The notes under the pieces were generated by a model. The model ran no database searches, was not told where the DNA came from, and saw nothing but the letters and a program-made list of their open reading frames with translations. From Cryptomeria japonica (taxonomy: Eukaryota; Streptophyta; Pinopsida; Cupressales; Cupressaceae), in contig NC_081410.1 of assembly GCF_030272615.1 (NCBI RefSeq), positions 509,440,442-509,504,441 on the forward strand: 64,000 nt of DNA. Direction: 5' to 3'. The position numbers were made by a program, and so were the translations under genes. Below, piece after piece: positions 12,065 through 23,971 of this stretch (its first letter is position 1; every line of letters begins with the position of its first letter).

Positions 12065-13012
12065 GAGCCTCTCGTAATTGAAGGGTTCCTTCAGCATTTG
12101 TGATAAAAAGGGCTCCTGCAAATCATGCCATGAAAATGAAAGAAATGGACTATGGAAAAAGAGATGCTGTTGGTATTGGGGATTTCGGCCATTGAATGCC
12201 AGGTTGAGGAGAACGTATTTTGTCGACATCTGAAAGGCACACCGGCGGACCAATCAGGAGCAAGTGAATAATTGTTTGTTGGTATGAATTTTCGTTATCT
12301 GATAGCTGTACCTTCAGGAAAACGCCACCGAAAAGCGTAAATGCTACAGACAGAGAGGACAGGGTTAGATTCTCGGTGAATTTGATGGAGTGGATTGATG
12401 GTTTTGTTCAAATATAGACTTTTTTTAACTTCATTGATTTATTTGAAAGAAACTTCTCGTATAAATGAATTCTTTTGTATACTCAATTACTTCAAACCAA
12501 AGATATTGGTATTATGTATATAATTGAGTTGTATCCATAGAAACCTCCACCTGTATCGCCAAGCCATGAGGGAAGATATCTGGACAAAAAACTTGTAGAG
12601 TTTTAGCCATGAATAATTGGCTGCAAAAAAAACATTCAATATCCTTTATAAAACCACTTGTAAAAGAAGGGGAGATGTATTGGATCGCTATCGACTTGTT
12701 GAAATGTCTGTTTGGCGACCAACTTCGATATACATACTGCTTATAGTCAAAAAGTTTGAGAATATACAATGTGTTTGGTTTCTTGCAATATTAAAGATTC
12801 ATGTACATATTAGAAAGGAATTGTATACATACCTCTTTTCACATAGGATTGGTGTCATAGAAGCACTTGAATGCATGAAGTCATCGATTTTTTTTATTGA
12901 CTCACGAGCGGTTAGGCGAAAGGGATGTGTTTATGAAAGATAATGTGTGATTTTTCTTAAGCTTTTAAATATATTTGGTTGAAATTATTTTGGCTAAGAA
13001 TTCATGATTGAT
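12065..13012 (+). other. 3' UTR and downstream flank of the WD40 gene
   Basis: No protein is encoded here. The segment from about 12390 to 12960 is clearly repeated at 19600-20130. Shared blocks include GTCTGTTTGGCGACCAACTT (about 12700 and 19849) and TTTGGTTTCTTGCAATATTA. The duplication therefore took the 3' end of the gene together with its flank. A poly(A) signal could not be fixed with confidence. Confidence 0.6.
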
Positions 13013-13202
13013 GAATATCTATTTTATCAATGTTTTTGATTAGGGAAAAAGTGGGTTTTATAGGGACCTAAAACTACAGAGATATAGTCTAACATAAAAT
13101 AAACAATTTAAGTTCATCACCACGAAAAAGTCGTTAAATAGATAAAAGGACAACATACCAAACAAAAAGATAGTAGAAACTAAAACCAAATAAACATTAA
13201 TC

Positions 13203-14565
13203 TAAAGACTTTAAAGTCTCAACTATCTCATTTTCCAGAGTGTTCATCTCTTGGGCCGCATTTTTTAGGTCCTGGAACTCTTGATTGGAGGACTCTTCCT
13301 TTCTCTTCAGGTTGGCTTTGGTTCTCTTGGAGGGACAGGACTCCTATTTCTGACCTTTTTCTTTGTCTGCATCGAGGTCCATAGTCAGGGAACCCTACTG
13401 GGACTTTTTCTATTCATCCACCATCGTGTTTATAGTGGCCGTAGAATTCTTGACAATCTTGTGGCTTTGTTTCATTATAGCATTCATAGTTTCCCTAAGT
13501 TTGCTCACTTCCCTTTCAAGCTGCATGATTTTCTTCTCATTTTCTTTTTTCATCTATTCCATAAGTTCCACTATTGTTTGTAGACACTCTGCCATGGATA
13601 GCTTCTCTTCCTCGGTCAAAACTGCCCCTACAACCTTCTAAGGCTGCTCTTTTTCAACCAACTCATCTAGTTTGCTAGCAAGTGCCATGTTCTTTAAGTT
13701 AATGTCTTTGATTTCATGAAATACCCATTTAAAAACCCTAAAGAGTTCCACTGCGTCATTCCTAGCAATAGCCAAAACATCATCTAGAGATTCCCTATCC
13801 AATTTAAAGTAATGGTCATCGAGTTTGAGGTCTTTGGGAAATCTTGGCATGTTCTCTCTATCAATGGTAGGGTGAGAAGATTAGGATCCTTCAGAGGAAC
13901 TAGAGGTATCAAAGGAGTCACTTGACGAGTCCTCGAAGTAAGATACTAGCTTATTCTTAGGAAGGGCCTTCATTTTCTTTTTAGCTTTGGGTTGGGTTTT
14001 CACAAAGAGCTCTTGTTTGCTGAAAGGCCTTCTCAAAGGGGATTTTTTAAGTACCTTTTTAGGGGGGGAGGGGAGGGGGGGCGAGTAATTTCCTCTTCCC
14101 AGTTAGAATCATCATCATAATTACCCTTAGACACACTAGTTTCAGTGTCATACTCTTCCAAGTCTAGGGGCAAAATTGGGTTAGATGGGTAGGCAAACTA
14201 GCAAAGTGCTCATGAATGAGTTGAATAAGACCAACATGCAATACAGGGAAATTCCTAGGACTTTTACGATGTTCCAGGATACAATTTTTAAGAGAACACA
14301 ACAGATAGTAGGGGAAAGAAACCTTGACCTTGTACTGGAACTATTGGTTGAGGAGAACGAAATGGTAGTCATAGACTCTAGTGAATCTACCATCCATTGT
14401 AATGTATTCCATCAGCACTCTTAGTACCTCCTTCCAGAGCTTTTTTATTCTGCTAGCCTTAAAATAACTGTTCAAAACCTTAACTAGTGCTTCCCTTTCC
14501 TCCTTGATTTTTGGAAATTTAATGACTGCTTCATCAAAGATTTTCTTGTCATGAAAGAATTTCAT
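13203..14565 (-). pseudogene. Degenerate protein frame inside the 1.58-kb insertion
   Basis: Read on the minus strand from 14565, a helical, Lys/Glu-rich segment (MKFFHDKKIFDEAVIKF) leads to a hydrophobic patch (SFPYYLLCSLKN). After a shift comes a Pro/Lys-rich linker, then an acidic Ser run (EDSSSDSFDTSSSSEGS), then residues from MPRFPKDLKLDDHYFKL at 13850. The end is coiled-coil-like with heptad Leu/Ile/Met (LEREVSKLRETM near 13490). Stops at several points and at least one frameshift make it dead. I cannot name the family. The style, a helical head followed by an acidic/basic linker and a coiled coil, resembles gag-like or accessory proteins of plant retroelements. Confidence 0.4.
14061..14081 (+). 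repeat. G-rich tract (G7-A-G4-A-G7)
   Basis: Three consecutive G runs are separated by single A residues. On the minus strand this encodes the Pro-rich linker of the degenerate frame. It has the composition needed for a G-quadruplex if the long runs split, but no function is shown. Confidence 0.6.
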
Positions 14566-14777
14566 TCCTTCTATAGAAAGGCCATTTACTTCCCTAATAA
14601 GATCGGCATTGATTATCTATTTCATCAATGTTATTAACATTATGATATTTATTTTGATCTTATGGTATCAAGGTCTTGTACTCAATAAGATTTCATTTCT
14701 AATGGGTTTATTTAGAACCATTCTATTTAACTAATAGAGCATGAACATATTGACAAAATTTGTCATTTTGAAATTAT

Positions 14778-15264
14778 TGTTGGTGTAAATAATTATTCAT
14801 CTTGAATATTATTACACCTTACTTAAGTTTACTTAGGAAATGAATTTCATAGTAGTTTGGGTATGAGACACTTGGGTGTTTGTGCCACATTGGGATAGTG
14901 TGTGTAGGAGAATTTCCACCTTTTATGGTGTGATCTTGTTGTTACACTCCACATTCAGTGGGTGATCCACCTCATGTGGACTATTATATTATTTCTCCTA
15001 CCTACCCACGCCTATTTCCTACCTACCCTTGTTTCTTAATGAGCTGCGTGTCATGTTTGTGTTCTCACATATCCCTAGCCTTGCCTATATAAGAAGGTTC
15101 ATCTACATTATTTGTATAGACAATCACGGGCAATCAATCTATATCTTGTAATGATCCAGTTGATCATATTTTGCATCTTGATAGAATACAGCTTATTCCT
15201 ATCATATATTTTGTCTCTCTTATTTGTGCTTTCCATTGCCTCTTGATCTTGGCAAAATATCACA
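14778..15264 (+). mobile_element. Copia-type LTR (487 bp), same family as the minus-strand LTR at 59115-59562
   Basis: The LTR starts TGTTGGTGTAAATAA and ends CTTGGCAAAATATCACA. It is followed directly by a primer-binding site. The minus-strand LTR at 59115-59562 has the same start, the same central CACTCCACATTC(A/G)GTGG block, the same TTGCCTATATAAG TATA region (15085-15097 here) and the same end. Only one LTR of this family is present in this block, so it is the 5' LTR of a damaged element. It lies between flanks shared with the duplicate locus (14640-14775 with 20230-20380), so it is also an insertion. Confidence 0.8.
15085..15097 (+). promoter_or_regulatory. TATA region of the Copia LTR
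   Basis: TTGCCTATATAAG is conserved with the minus-strand LTR at 59115-59562, at a matching position about 180 bases before the LTR end. The element transcript would start just downstream. Confidence 0.5.
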
Positions 15265-15276
15265 TGGTATCAGAGC
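15265..15276 (+). other. Primer-binding site (initiator tRNA-Met type)
   Basis: TGGTATCAGAGC follows the LTR end without a gap. This is the standard primer-binding site of plant Copia elements, complementary to the 3' end of initiator methionine tRNA. Confidence 0.85.
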
Positions 15277-16925
15277 CATTAGAGTGTCATTGGTTTGCCA
15301 ATTGAGAGAAATTTGATGTTATTTGGGGTTTGCATTTTGGAGCTTTCTATTGCAGGTTATTATTTAAACTTGATGGGTCAAATATGAGGTCACCATTGGA
15401 TTGAGAAGGTCCAAGAAAGTCATCTCTTCGAGGAAGCAAAGTCATCTCTCCAACACCACAAAAGCATAATCCCTCATAGGGAGAGAATTAAAAAAATAGA
15501 GGATACGAGCATAATAAACCCTAACCAAAGATAAATGACAAGAAGAACAAAGGGTTTTCTCATCCCCAAAACAACAGATCCCCACCCTCGAAACCCATAG
15601 AAAAAAACTGTGAAACTGCCCACAAAAGAGGAAGAGGACGGGATCACCCCCATCACCAAGAAAATCCATAGGACAAAAGACCACATGTCGCTCACCCATC
15701 AACACCCAAAAGGAAAAGATGTGATAGTGCCCAATGTTGAAGAGAAGAATAGGTCCTCCGCAGGAAATGCCACAACCATATACACAACCAACTACAAAGG
15801 CCAAAGAGGGTGAGAAGAAGCTATGGACCCAAAGCCAGAACAATCCATGAATGGCCCAACCAATAACCCAAGGAATGTAGAAACAAACCGAATCCACCCA
15901 CCATCTCCACTAGTGATAGAAACTTCATCGCTGAGATCAAGGAAACATTTACAACCCCCTCAAAAATAAAACACAAAAGCAAAAACACCACCACAGGGCA
16001 TGGGCCAAGACCATCAAGCACATCATCAACACAACCACCACAACCCTTGCACACCCAACCAAACACACCAAGCACATCATACAGGGCATAAGGAATAAGA
16101 CTGGCCAAAGAGAGGGCCACACTGAGGCTGTCTACATCTGCATCTGCTTCATCAACATTTTCATTTGATGTCACAACAGTAGAAGCTCTAGAACGCCCTC
16201 ATTTTAATGTTATGACCTCGACTTCCAAGTTCAGATTCTTGGCCTCTTGTTTGTTAACCTAAATTTCTTTTGCAAATACCCTCCAACTTTCAAAGGTATT
16301 TGGCCCTATAGTCAATGTCCTTGTTAGGCCAATCTTGGTCTTTCTTAAAGATTGACTTCTCTAAAACCTAAAATTTGTATTTGGCCTAGTGAATTTGGGC
16401 CATTTACAACTTCAAAATTTCAATGTGTGTGTTGAAGCCTCTACATATTTCTTATGTTTTTCGTTGTAGCTTGATGCATAAGATACATTATGTCTAGGTG
16501 GGTTTAGAAATGGTGAGCTCCTTTGGCTCCATAAAGTCTACTTTAAGAGGGGGCAGAAGAGGGAGTTGTTTAAAGACATTAGGGTTTGGAGAATCAGAAG
16601 GCTAGGAAGAATTGGTTGCATAGCTAGAAGAATCATCACTATATTTGTGTCAGGTACATAGGAGTTGTTTGGAGGCTTAGGAAAAAACATTGAGGGTTCA
16701 AAAAATCTCACCATTTCGTCTTTAGAAGGATCAAGGATAACGTCAATCATAGTAGTTGAGGCAATGTTTGAGGCCTTGAGGGTAGTGTTCAACTTGGACC
16801 AAGGTCTGAATTAGCGAAGAGGAAGCAATGTGGAGAGTGGGGAGTTTAGGATTGCTATGTTGTGTAATAATAGAGTGGTTTGCAATTCTAGGTTTGGGGT
16901 TAACTACAGGATTGAGGGCCAACAA
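15277..16925. other. Unidentified remnant block after the Copia LTR
   Basis: No Copia gag or pol is recognisable here. The first ~120 bases are probably the leader of the Copia element. Beyond about 15400 the block contains a minus-strand open stretch (15821-16174, starting MTSNENVDEADADVDSL) preceded upstream on the same strand by a helical remnant (KEIxVNKQEAKNLNLEVEV). A second minus frame lies at 16538-16792. The block ends at 16925 with GGCCAACA, the reverse complement of a TGTTGGCC LTR start, after which sequence shared with 20709 resumes. I read it as a second, damaged insertion, possibly related in style to the one at 13035-14610. The Cys/Phe/Val-rich minus frame 15442-15897 looks like chance. 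Confidence 0.35.
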
Positions 16926-18300
16926 TGGTCAAGTGTTTATGTTTATGATATTTTTTTTTTGTGTGTTTTATTTTGGTGGGATATTTTAAATGTAATAAAT
17001 TTATTTATAAGTAGTATGTTCTTGTTTTTGATTTTGATAATAATTTAATCTTTTGTCCATCATCATTTAACTTATTTACATTGTATTTGTTTTAATTTCT
17101 CATTTTCTTATCATTATCTCACGCACATTCATACTTGTTTCTTGGTATTCAGTCTACCTTGAAATTATCACCTTATCCTTAAGATTTATTTTCAAGTGGT
17201 TCAAGATTAACTTGATCCAATCACAAGGCTTAGAAATAACATATTAAACTAAATAATAAAATTCAAATTTTATATGTCACATCCTCTTCTACTAGCTATT
17301 ATGAGTTGGCATAACACATGTTTAGAAGCCATGTTGCCATGTCGTGGTATTTGAATTCATTATGTAATTAATTGACATGAGATTGCAAGGAGAAATGATA
17401 TATTTATTTAAATATTTAATAAATCCATCTATTTTTATATGGTCATTTATTATTTTGTTTGGGTTTTACATCTATTTTTTTTGTGTTTTATCTTAATTTT
17501 ATAATTGATTGATATTTTATTTTCATTTCCTATTTTTACTTCACAACATTATTTTTCCCCAAGGTTTGTGCTTCAATGTGTCACCTTTCTTTCATCTAAC
17601 CTACCCAAACTTGTTGCATCTATAATGTTAAATTTGTAGATTTGATTATTGACTATTTTTTAAATTTATAATAGTCACTTTCTCACACATACTTTAGTTA
17701 TCCATTATATGTAGGATTTTGACCTTTTGTGGTTAATATTTAGTCAATCCATAACCACCAGTGTATGCATTGTTCTTCATTGATATACCATTGACCATGG
17801 ATTCTTACGATTCTATAGTTTGGAATTATCTCAATATATATGTTGGTTTGGTTATTACACATTCTCACAATTTATTTATCCATATCCTTTGTACCTTAAT
17901 AATAGGACATCCTTATACCATATTGATGATGTTTCCTACTGTACATATATGTTATTTTTCTATATCTACCCCATATTTATTCCTATTTTAAGAGATTTTG
18001 CCTCATTTTTGTGCATAATTTGTGATGATATGCCTTGTCATGATCAGAATTTTACATCTAATCATACTTATGATAGAATTGCAACTAGTAATCTATTGCA
18101 ATATGATACATTGCATTATGATATTAATTCACTTGTTTCTCACATATATTTTATTGATTCTTTATTACTTTTTTATTAAATGATGGTATTATTGCTATTA
18201 GTCAAGAGTTGTTACACGACAATTTTGATGGTTCTATTGATATATAGTCACATATGAAGTCATATACGTGTAGGTGCACGTGTGCGTGTACATGAACATG
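16926..18300. other. AT-rich spacer, partly shared with the duplicate locus
   Basis: AATGGTCAAGTGTTTATG at 16926 and the following TTTATTTTGGTGGGATATTT match 20709-20790, showing where the duplicated flank resumes. The rest is AT-rich. Open frames at 17761-17991 and 17820-18179 are Ile/Tyr/Leu-rich chance frames without domains. Confidence 0.5.
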
Positions 18301-18432
<132 letters not shown>

Positions 18433-18463
18433 TACATGTGCATGTGCATGTATATGTATATGT

Positions 18464-19305
18464 CCCTCCATGCTTTTTCATGGACTTTCATAGATTACTT
18501 CACTATTTTCAAAAGAACATGTTTTACTCAAGATTCTCATTCTTCCCCTTCTCATAGGGCTTAGTGAAATCCAAAGAGTTATGCATTACAATGGTATGCC
18601 ACTTTTTCATGGAAATTTTGGTTTTGATTATTTTAATCTTTCTTATGATTTATATTTTTTTATTATGGAATACATTCTTATATACCTCCTTTGAGAAAAC
18701 ACATGGTTGAAAAATATGAGGATATACCTTATAATGATCACCATGCACAAACCAAACCTTTTGCCAAACTAGTAGATAACTCTAAGTTTATATCATATAA
18801 GATTAGATATTTTATACTAATCATCATACACATGTACATTCTAGATATGGATAAATATATTCACGATAGAAGATAAATATTGAACATATCTATAAGAAAA
18901 ATGCAACTTATATGAAAGCAAGTAATGTGTACCAAAAGATTTATCTTGTTTACGATAAAATGTCTTATATTGAAACTCTAGATAAAATGAACTTAAGAAA
19001 TTACTAGATACCACATCTAAACCACATGTTTTGGAGTATAAACCATAATCAAAACCTCTAGCACCACTCTAGTTCTAGTTTGAAACATGGATAGATCCAT
19101 AATGGGCATTAGTTTTAGAGTGCACTTTTTTTTAAAGTATATTATAGATACAATTAATATGATATGAATTCATTACTCCTTTATTCCCAACTAGTAGGTT
19201 ATTGCTACTTGCCATGGTTTTGGTTTTGTTCTATTTCTCTACTTTGTTGGCTTTATGTTTTCACATTCCAATGTCGCATGTGCCTAATAGAAAGATCTCA
19301 GAATA
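18464..19305. other. AT-rich spacer, no gene seen
   Basis: Nothing recognisable apart from a short chance frame at 18691-18876. The sequence leads into the duplicated WD40-gene fragment. Confidence 0.5.
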
Positions 19306-20130
19306 GTGTATGCCGGTTTGATTGACGGTATTGTCAATGAAAAAGAGAGGACTTCAAGCTTTATGCGTGATGAAGGATTCCTTGGAGGGCGCAGGTATAA
19401 GACTTTTAGGGTGTGGATAAGGGAGAGACGCAATTTTCATACCTGCTCGGCAGTGCTGGTAGGCCACGGCAGACCCGTCAAATCCATCGCAGCCATCATC
19501 GATGCGTTCAACGGTTTTGCTTCAATTATTGAAAACAAAGTTCTCATTCAGATTTTGATGGGTTTTGCTTCAATTATTGAAAACAAAGTTCTCATTCAGA
19601 TTTTGATGGTTTACTTCAAATATAGATTTTTCAATAATTGGAAAGAAACTTCTCATACAGATGAATTCTTTCGTATGGTGAATTATTCAAAAGCAATGAT
19701 TTTGAGTTGTGTCTATAAAAACTCCAACTGTTTCTCCAGGCCCTGAGAGAAGATATCTGGATCAAAAAAAAATGTAGAGGTTTTAGCCATGAATTTTGGC
19801 TACAAAAATCATTCAATAGTCTTTGAATGATTGCAACCGGCTTGTTGAAACGTCTGTTTGGCGACCAACTTCGTTACACATACTGCTTATTGTCAAAAAG
19901 TTTGAGAATATTTTCTGTGTTTGGTTTCTTGCAATATTAAAGTTTCATCCACATAATAGAAATAAATTGTATACAGACCTCTTTTCACATCGGATTGGTG
20001 CCGTAGAAGCAATGTGAATGTTTTCCAATCGTCGACAATTTTGATTGACTCAAGAGCGGTTACGCGAGGGTATTGTGTTTGTAAAAGATAATGTCTTAGT
20101 TTGCTTAAGGTTTTAGATAAAGTCTATATA
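19306..20130 (+). pseudogene. Truncated duplicate of the WD40 gene 3' end
   Basis: The sequence from GTATGCCGGTTTGATTG aligns with the intact gene from about 11668. It keeps parts of blades 5 to 7 (MYAGLIDGIVNE; TFRVWIRERRNFHTC; VGHGRPVKSIAA). A stretch matching about 11762-11815 is deleted, removing most of blade 6 but keeping the frame. The copy then diverges before the end of blade 7 and joins sequence matching the parent 3' UTR and flank (to about 12960). A 48-bp segment is tandemly duplicated at about 19513-19608 (FASIIENKVLIQIL twice). No upstream promoter or blades 1-4 exist, so it is a non-functional fragment of a local duplication. Confidence 0.85.
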
Positions 20131-21902
20131 ATTATTTAGTTATTTGATTTGGGGTATGAATTTTAGGTTATTTTTTTTTTTTTTTTTTTTTTGGCTAAGT
20201 GCTGAGATCCATTCAATGAATGTCATTGGGGTTATGATTCTTATCTCAATTCTATCGTGTCATGATTTTGCATTCAACAAGACTTTATCTCTAGTCAGCA
20301 CATTTAGAACCATTCAACTTTACTAATAGATCATGAATCTATTGACAAAATGTGTCATTTTGAAACTGTCAATTAGAAAGTATGAATGAGCTTGTGTGTT
20401 TGTGCAAGAAAATGTCATATTTTAAGACTATTAGCTAGAAACCATGGTTATAGTTATAAGAGAATTGATGTAAAATTCTTCTACTAAAGTTTTCTAATAG
20501 AGTATATATATTCAAATTTGGTTTTCTATATAGGTTTAGTGTAGCTTGTCACAGTGAACATAAACTTATTAAAAATTTCATTTTAATTCTACTAGTGTGG
20601 TATTGGTTAATGTGTAGAAAAATTCACTAAATATTCAGATTTCATTTGTAATTTAATTTTTATGTGTGGACTCAAATTTACAAATTGAAAAAATCTTGCA
20701 ATTATATAATTATAATGGTGAAGTGTTTATGGTTATGAAATTTCTCATTAATTTTTGTGTTTATTTTGGTGGAATATTTATCAATGTTTATTTATCCTAT
20801 TTATACAGTCTATTTGATGCATAATTTTGATACAATGCTACAAAAAGGTGTTGTGATAGAACAAACAACTTTGTAGTGTTTGGGCAAAGTGAACAACCAA
20901 TCTCATGGTGTATGCACAAAGTGGAACACATAGAGGAATGCCATGGCATACTCTCTAGAATTCCTTCAGTGAGGATTTTATTTTGATTGATGAGAATCAT
21001 TATGACTAGATGTGTCTTCTTTACTAGAATCTCCTTGAGGCATTATACCACAATTTTTAGTGTCATGCATGTTGATAGTGCATATGTGACACCATCAATT
21101 CACCTTTTGAGGCTTTTTTTGCTATCATTATTGATTATATGGTTTCTTTAGTGGTGGTTCCTTTCAAAACTTTTGATCACATTGTTGTCTAGAGATTATG
21201 CATTAATGTTAAATTCATCTTCAACTAACTAGATGGCTTCTTGTTGTTGGAAAAAATTTACCAAGTATTCAAATAATACCTTTTCCTTTGTGATGTTAAA
21301 TGAAAGGACAAAAGTAAAAAATATGGAAGGGAGAGCTTTTCAAGTAATCAAAACCAATATCTTGTTCTCCACCTTCTCTTTGAGTACTACAAGTTCTCAT
21401 AATTTTGACACTCAACATAGGAGTTCTCCTCTACTTTCTTGCCATTTTTCATATCCATTATATGAAGCTTTGACTAGAAATGGGATATACTTGTATTTGT
21501 TTTTTCCTAGTATATGATGGATAGATCATCTCAAGCCACTATTAGCATTATCTCATCTTGAACTTGTTATTCAACTTCATTAGAGATGTTGAGTGTGATC
21601 AGCTTCAAGGCATTCCCATCATCTATTTAATACTTCCTCTACTCAACAACATTATTTAGATCCTTCAATGCACTAGTAGTGACCCCCCATAGCTCTTTTA
21701 AGTGGAGAATCATGCACATCTTTATCATCTATGCAACATAGTTGGGCAGTTTTAGGAGTTGGGCATCTAAAAGGATCAACATTTTTGCTGATATGATAAC
21801 ACCACAAAATAAAATATTTATTTGACAAAATTATATTTAGTATTAATTTTATTTTCACACGAACACCTTTTCACAAACAAAGAGAAAATTGGAGATGAAC
21901 TC
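20131..21902. other. Intergenic flank, partly matching the flank of the intact gene
   Basis: A run of 22 T lies at 20171-20192. Bases 20230-20380 match 14640-14775 (shared TTTAGAACCATTC and CATGAA...ATTGACAAAA blocks). Bases 20709-20790 match 16926-17000. Together these show the unoccupied form of the locus. From 20800 to 21902 no gene is recognised. AACTC at 21898-21902 is the left TSD of the outer Copia element. Confidence 0.55.
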
Positions 21903-23274
21903 TATTGGAGATTGTTGGGAGTATGCTGCAAATATGTGCTTGAGAGATATCTAAAAAATGTGTTGTCATTGATGTCAATATATTTCTCTGTCTTTGTTAG
22001 TGATGCATTGAAGTTTAGTGAGTTAGTTTGTTCAGCATAGTCAGCATATTGAAGATCCGAGTTTGCGGATTAAAGGGTTTGTAGAGGAATATTTATAGTT
22101 GATTCAGTTAAGGTTTCAAAGGTCCGTATGAAGATTTGATTGAGATATGGGTATCTGTGTTGTGGCCGGTTTTTCAGTTATTCAGTTATGATAGTGTTCA
22201 ATATTTTGATATGTATTGCTCTACATTGAAATATCTTGATCTACAAATTTGGAGGAATGTTTGGAACGTTGTTGTGTATCTTCAATTCAAGTGGTTCGTG
22301 GTTTAGAGGTCTACAAGTGATTTTTCAAGGATTGCATTTAATGTTCTTGAGGTTCAAATTGGTGATGCTAATTATTCTAGTAATTCATGTTGGTGTGGAT
22401 GTTGCTATGGTAATTCATGATGCTTTTGGATGTTTATGGATTGTGTTCCTTTTGTGTTGGTGGTCTGCATTAATCATTGAGCTCGTAATTGATGATTTTT
22501 TCTTATGCATTAGTGTTCTACATGTTTTTGGGTGACCGGATGCTTGTAGCATGTTGTGGATGTTCAATGCAAAACTTTTGGAGCTACAACATGTTTGAGG
22601 TGATGATTTAGGCCCATGCTATGTCTTAGTCGGCATTGTTTTGGTCTGCATGTGATAATTTGTATCTGATCAACAAGTATATCATTGCAACTATTTTATG
22701 TGTGTTGAGCTGACCTTATTGATTTTTCCAAGGTTGATGTTATGTATAAGTAAATGTAATAATCTTGTGTGAGGCTTGTATGAGAAGAAGAATGGAGGCA
22801 GAGTGTGCAAATAATGTATTGATCTTTCAGAAGCAGACGAGAAGAGTGTGAAGAAGAGAAAGTTGTTATGTGCTTAACTGGAGCTATAACTAGGCATTAA
22901 GGAGATGTTACTTTCTAGTTTATTACTTCCGGATGTGATCTGAATCTGGGCAATGAGCCTTCCCTACGTTGTAGCCCTTGTTTTTTTTTAGTAGTGAGCT
23001 CTAGGTAGTGTGTTTGTATGCATGTGAACTCCCCATTCTAATACTTCTATACTTCTAGCAGAGTATACTTATATTGTGGGTGTGTTCCCACTGTGGTTTT
23101 TCTATTAACTGAGTATTCCATGTCAAAAATATTGGTGTTATGTATGTTTATGATGTGTTGTTGATTTATGCTTTCTTGTTTAATTATAAGATCTCAAAAT
23201 AAGTTCAAGTTGTGTAGTTTTTTGAGACAACTGATTCACCCCCCCACCTCTCAGTTGTCTACCCTATTTCATCA
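21903..23274 (+). repeat. 5' LTR of the outer Copia element
   Basis: The LTR starts TATTGGAGATTGTTGGGAG (TG mutated to TA) and ends CCCTATTTCATCA. The 3' partner at 50223 starts TGTTGGAGATTGTTGGGAG. A degenerate primer-binding site, TAGTATCAGAGC, lies at 23277-23288. Confidence 0.88.
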
Positions 23275-23325
23275 TTTAGTATCAGAGCAAGTTCCTTTGA
23301 AGAATCTTAACCGCTTGAGGTGATA

Positions 23326-23971
23326 CGAGATTTGATGGTACCAACTACTCTCTTTGGAAGAATCACATAGAGTGTCACCTAAGATGCATTGGTGAATCTT
23401 ATTGGACTATTGCTAAAAACAAGTATACCATTCCTGCAAATGGTCCTTCTACTCTTGATGAGATAAAGGAAGTTGAATGCAATATTAGGGCTAAGGAAGC
23501 ATTATTGAGTGCTCTGATTGACTTTGAGATGGCAAATGTTATGGAATTGCAAACTGCTCATGAGATCTGGAAGAATTTGGAAATTTTGTATGAAGGTGAC
23601 AATTATGTGAAGATTTCTAAGTTACAGAGCCTAATAGGAAAGTATGAGATGTTAAGTATGGGAGATGATGAGAACATCACTTCTTTTATGAAGAAGGTAA
23701 ATGAACTTGTGTGTAATATCAGACGTGCCAGTGGAAATTTGGAAGAATCAGAGCTTGTTTCTAACGTGCTCAGATCCTTACCTGCATCCTACAAACACAA
23801 AGTTGCTTCTATTGAGGATCCAAATGGTGAGTGATGTAGCCAAGGACATGTTGTTTGGTAAGCTTTCAACCTTTGAGTTAAGTGATTTGGTGATTCTCTT
23901 CGTAACATAGAATCTACATTCAAAGGCACAGTTTTGAGAAAGGATAAATAGAGATATGATGATCCAATAAA
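23326..23971 (+). pseudogene. Outer Copia gag, N-terminal part
   Basis: The frame opens at a FDGTNYSLWK motif typical of the N-terminus of plant Copia gag. It continues with a helical gag core (VKISKLQSLIGKYEML; SELVSNVLRSLPASYKHKV). A stop lies just upstream and no start codon is visible, so the N-terminus is eroded. A frame change occurs near 23830. The inner Copia element interrupts it at 23971; the rest resumes at 31001. Confidence 0.8.

Larger units (their letters stand above)
13035..14610 (-). mobile_element. Unidentified 1.58-kb insertion, minus-strand coding remnants
   Basis: The block is flanked by an imperfect 22-bp direct repeat, 13013-13034 and 14611-14632 (two mismatches). The duplicate locus near 20193-20230 lacks it, so it is an insertion. 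A TSD of this length points to a LINE-type or other target-primed mechanism rather than LTR integration. The right half carries the protein remnants described in the next entry. The left end (13035-13200) has no poly(A/T) tail beyond TTTTT. I do not recognise the family. It may be a truncated retroelement that carried a conifer-type ORF. Confidence 0.55.

Noticed and set aside
15442-15897. 151-residue Phe/Cys/Val-rich minus-strand frame
   Set aside because: Composition is typical of antisense of an A-rich region; no signal, domain or start context.
14778-16925. Complete Copia element with a 3' LTR at 16925
   Set aside because: No second LTR or matching TSD for ATTAT (14773-14777) was found at the right end.
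17820-18179. 119-residue Tyr/Ile-rich frame
   Set aside because: AT-rich chance frame without domain; the overlapping frame in another phase is similar in character.
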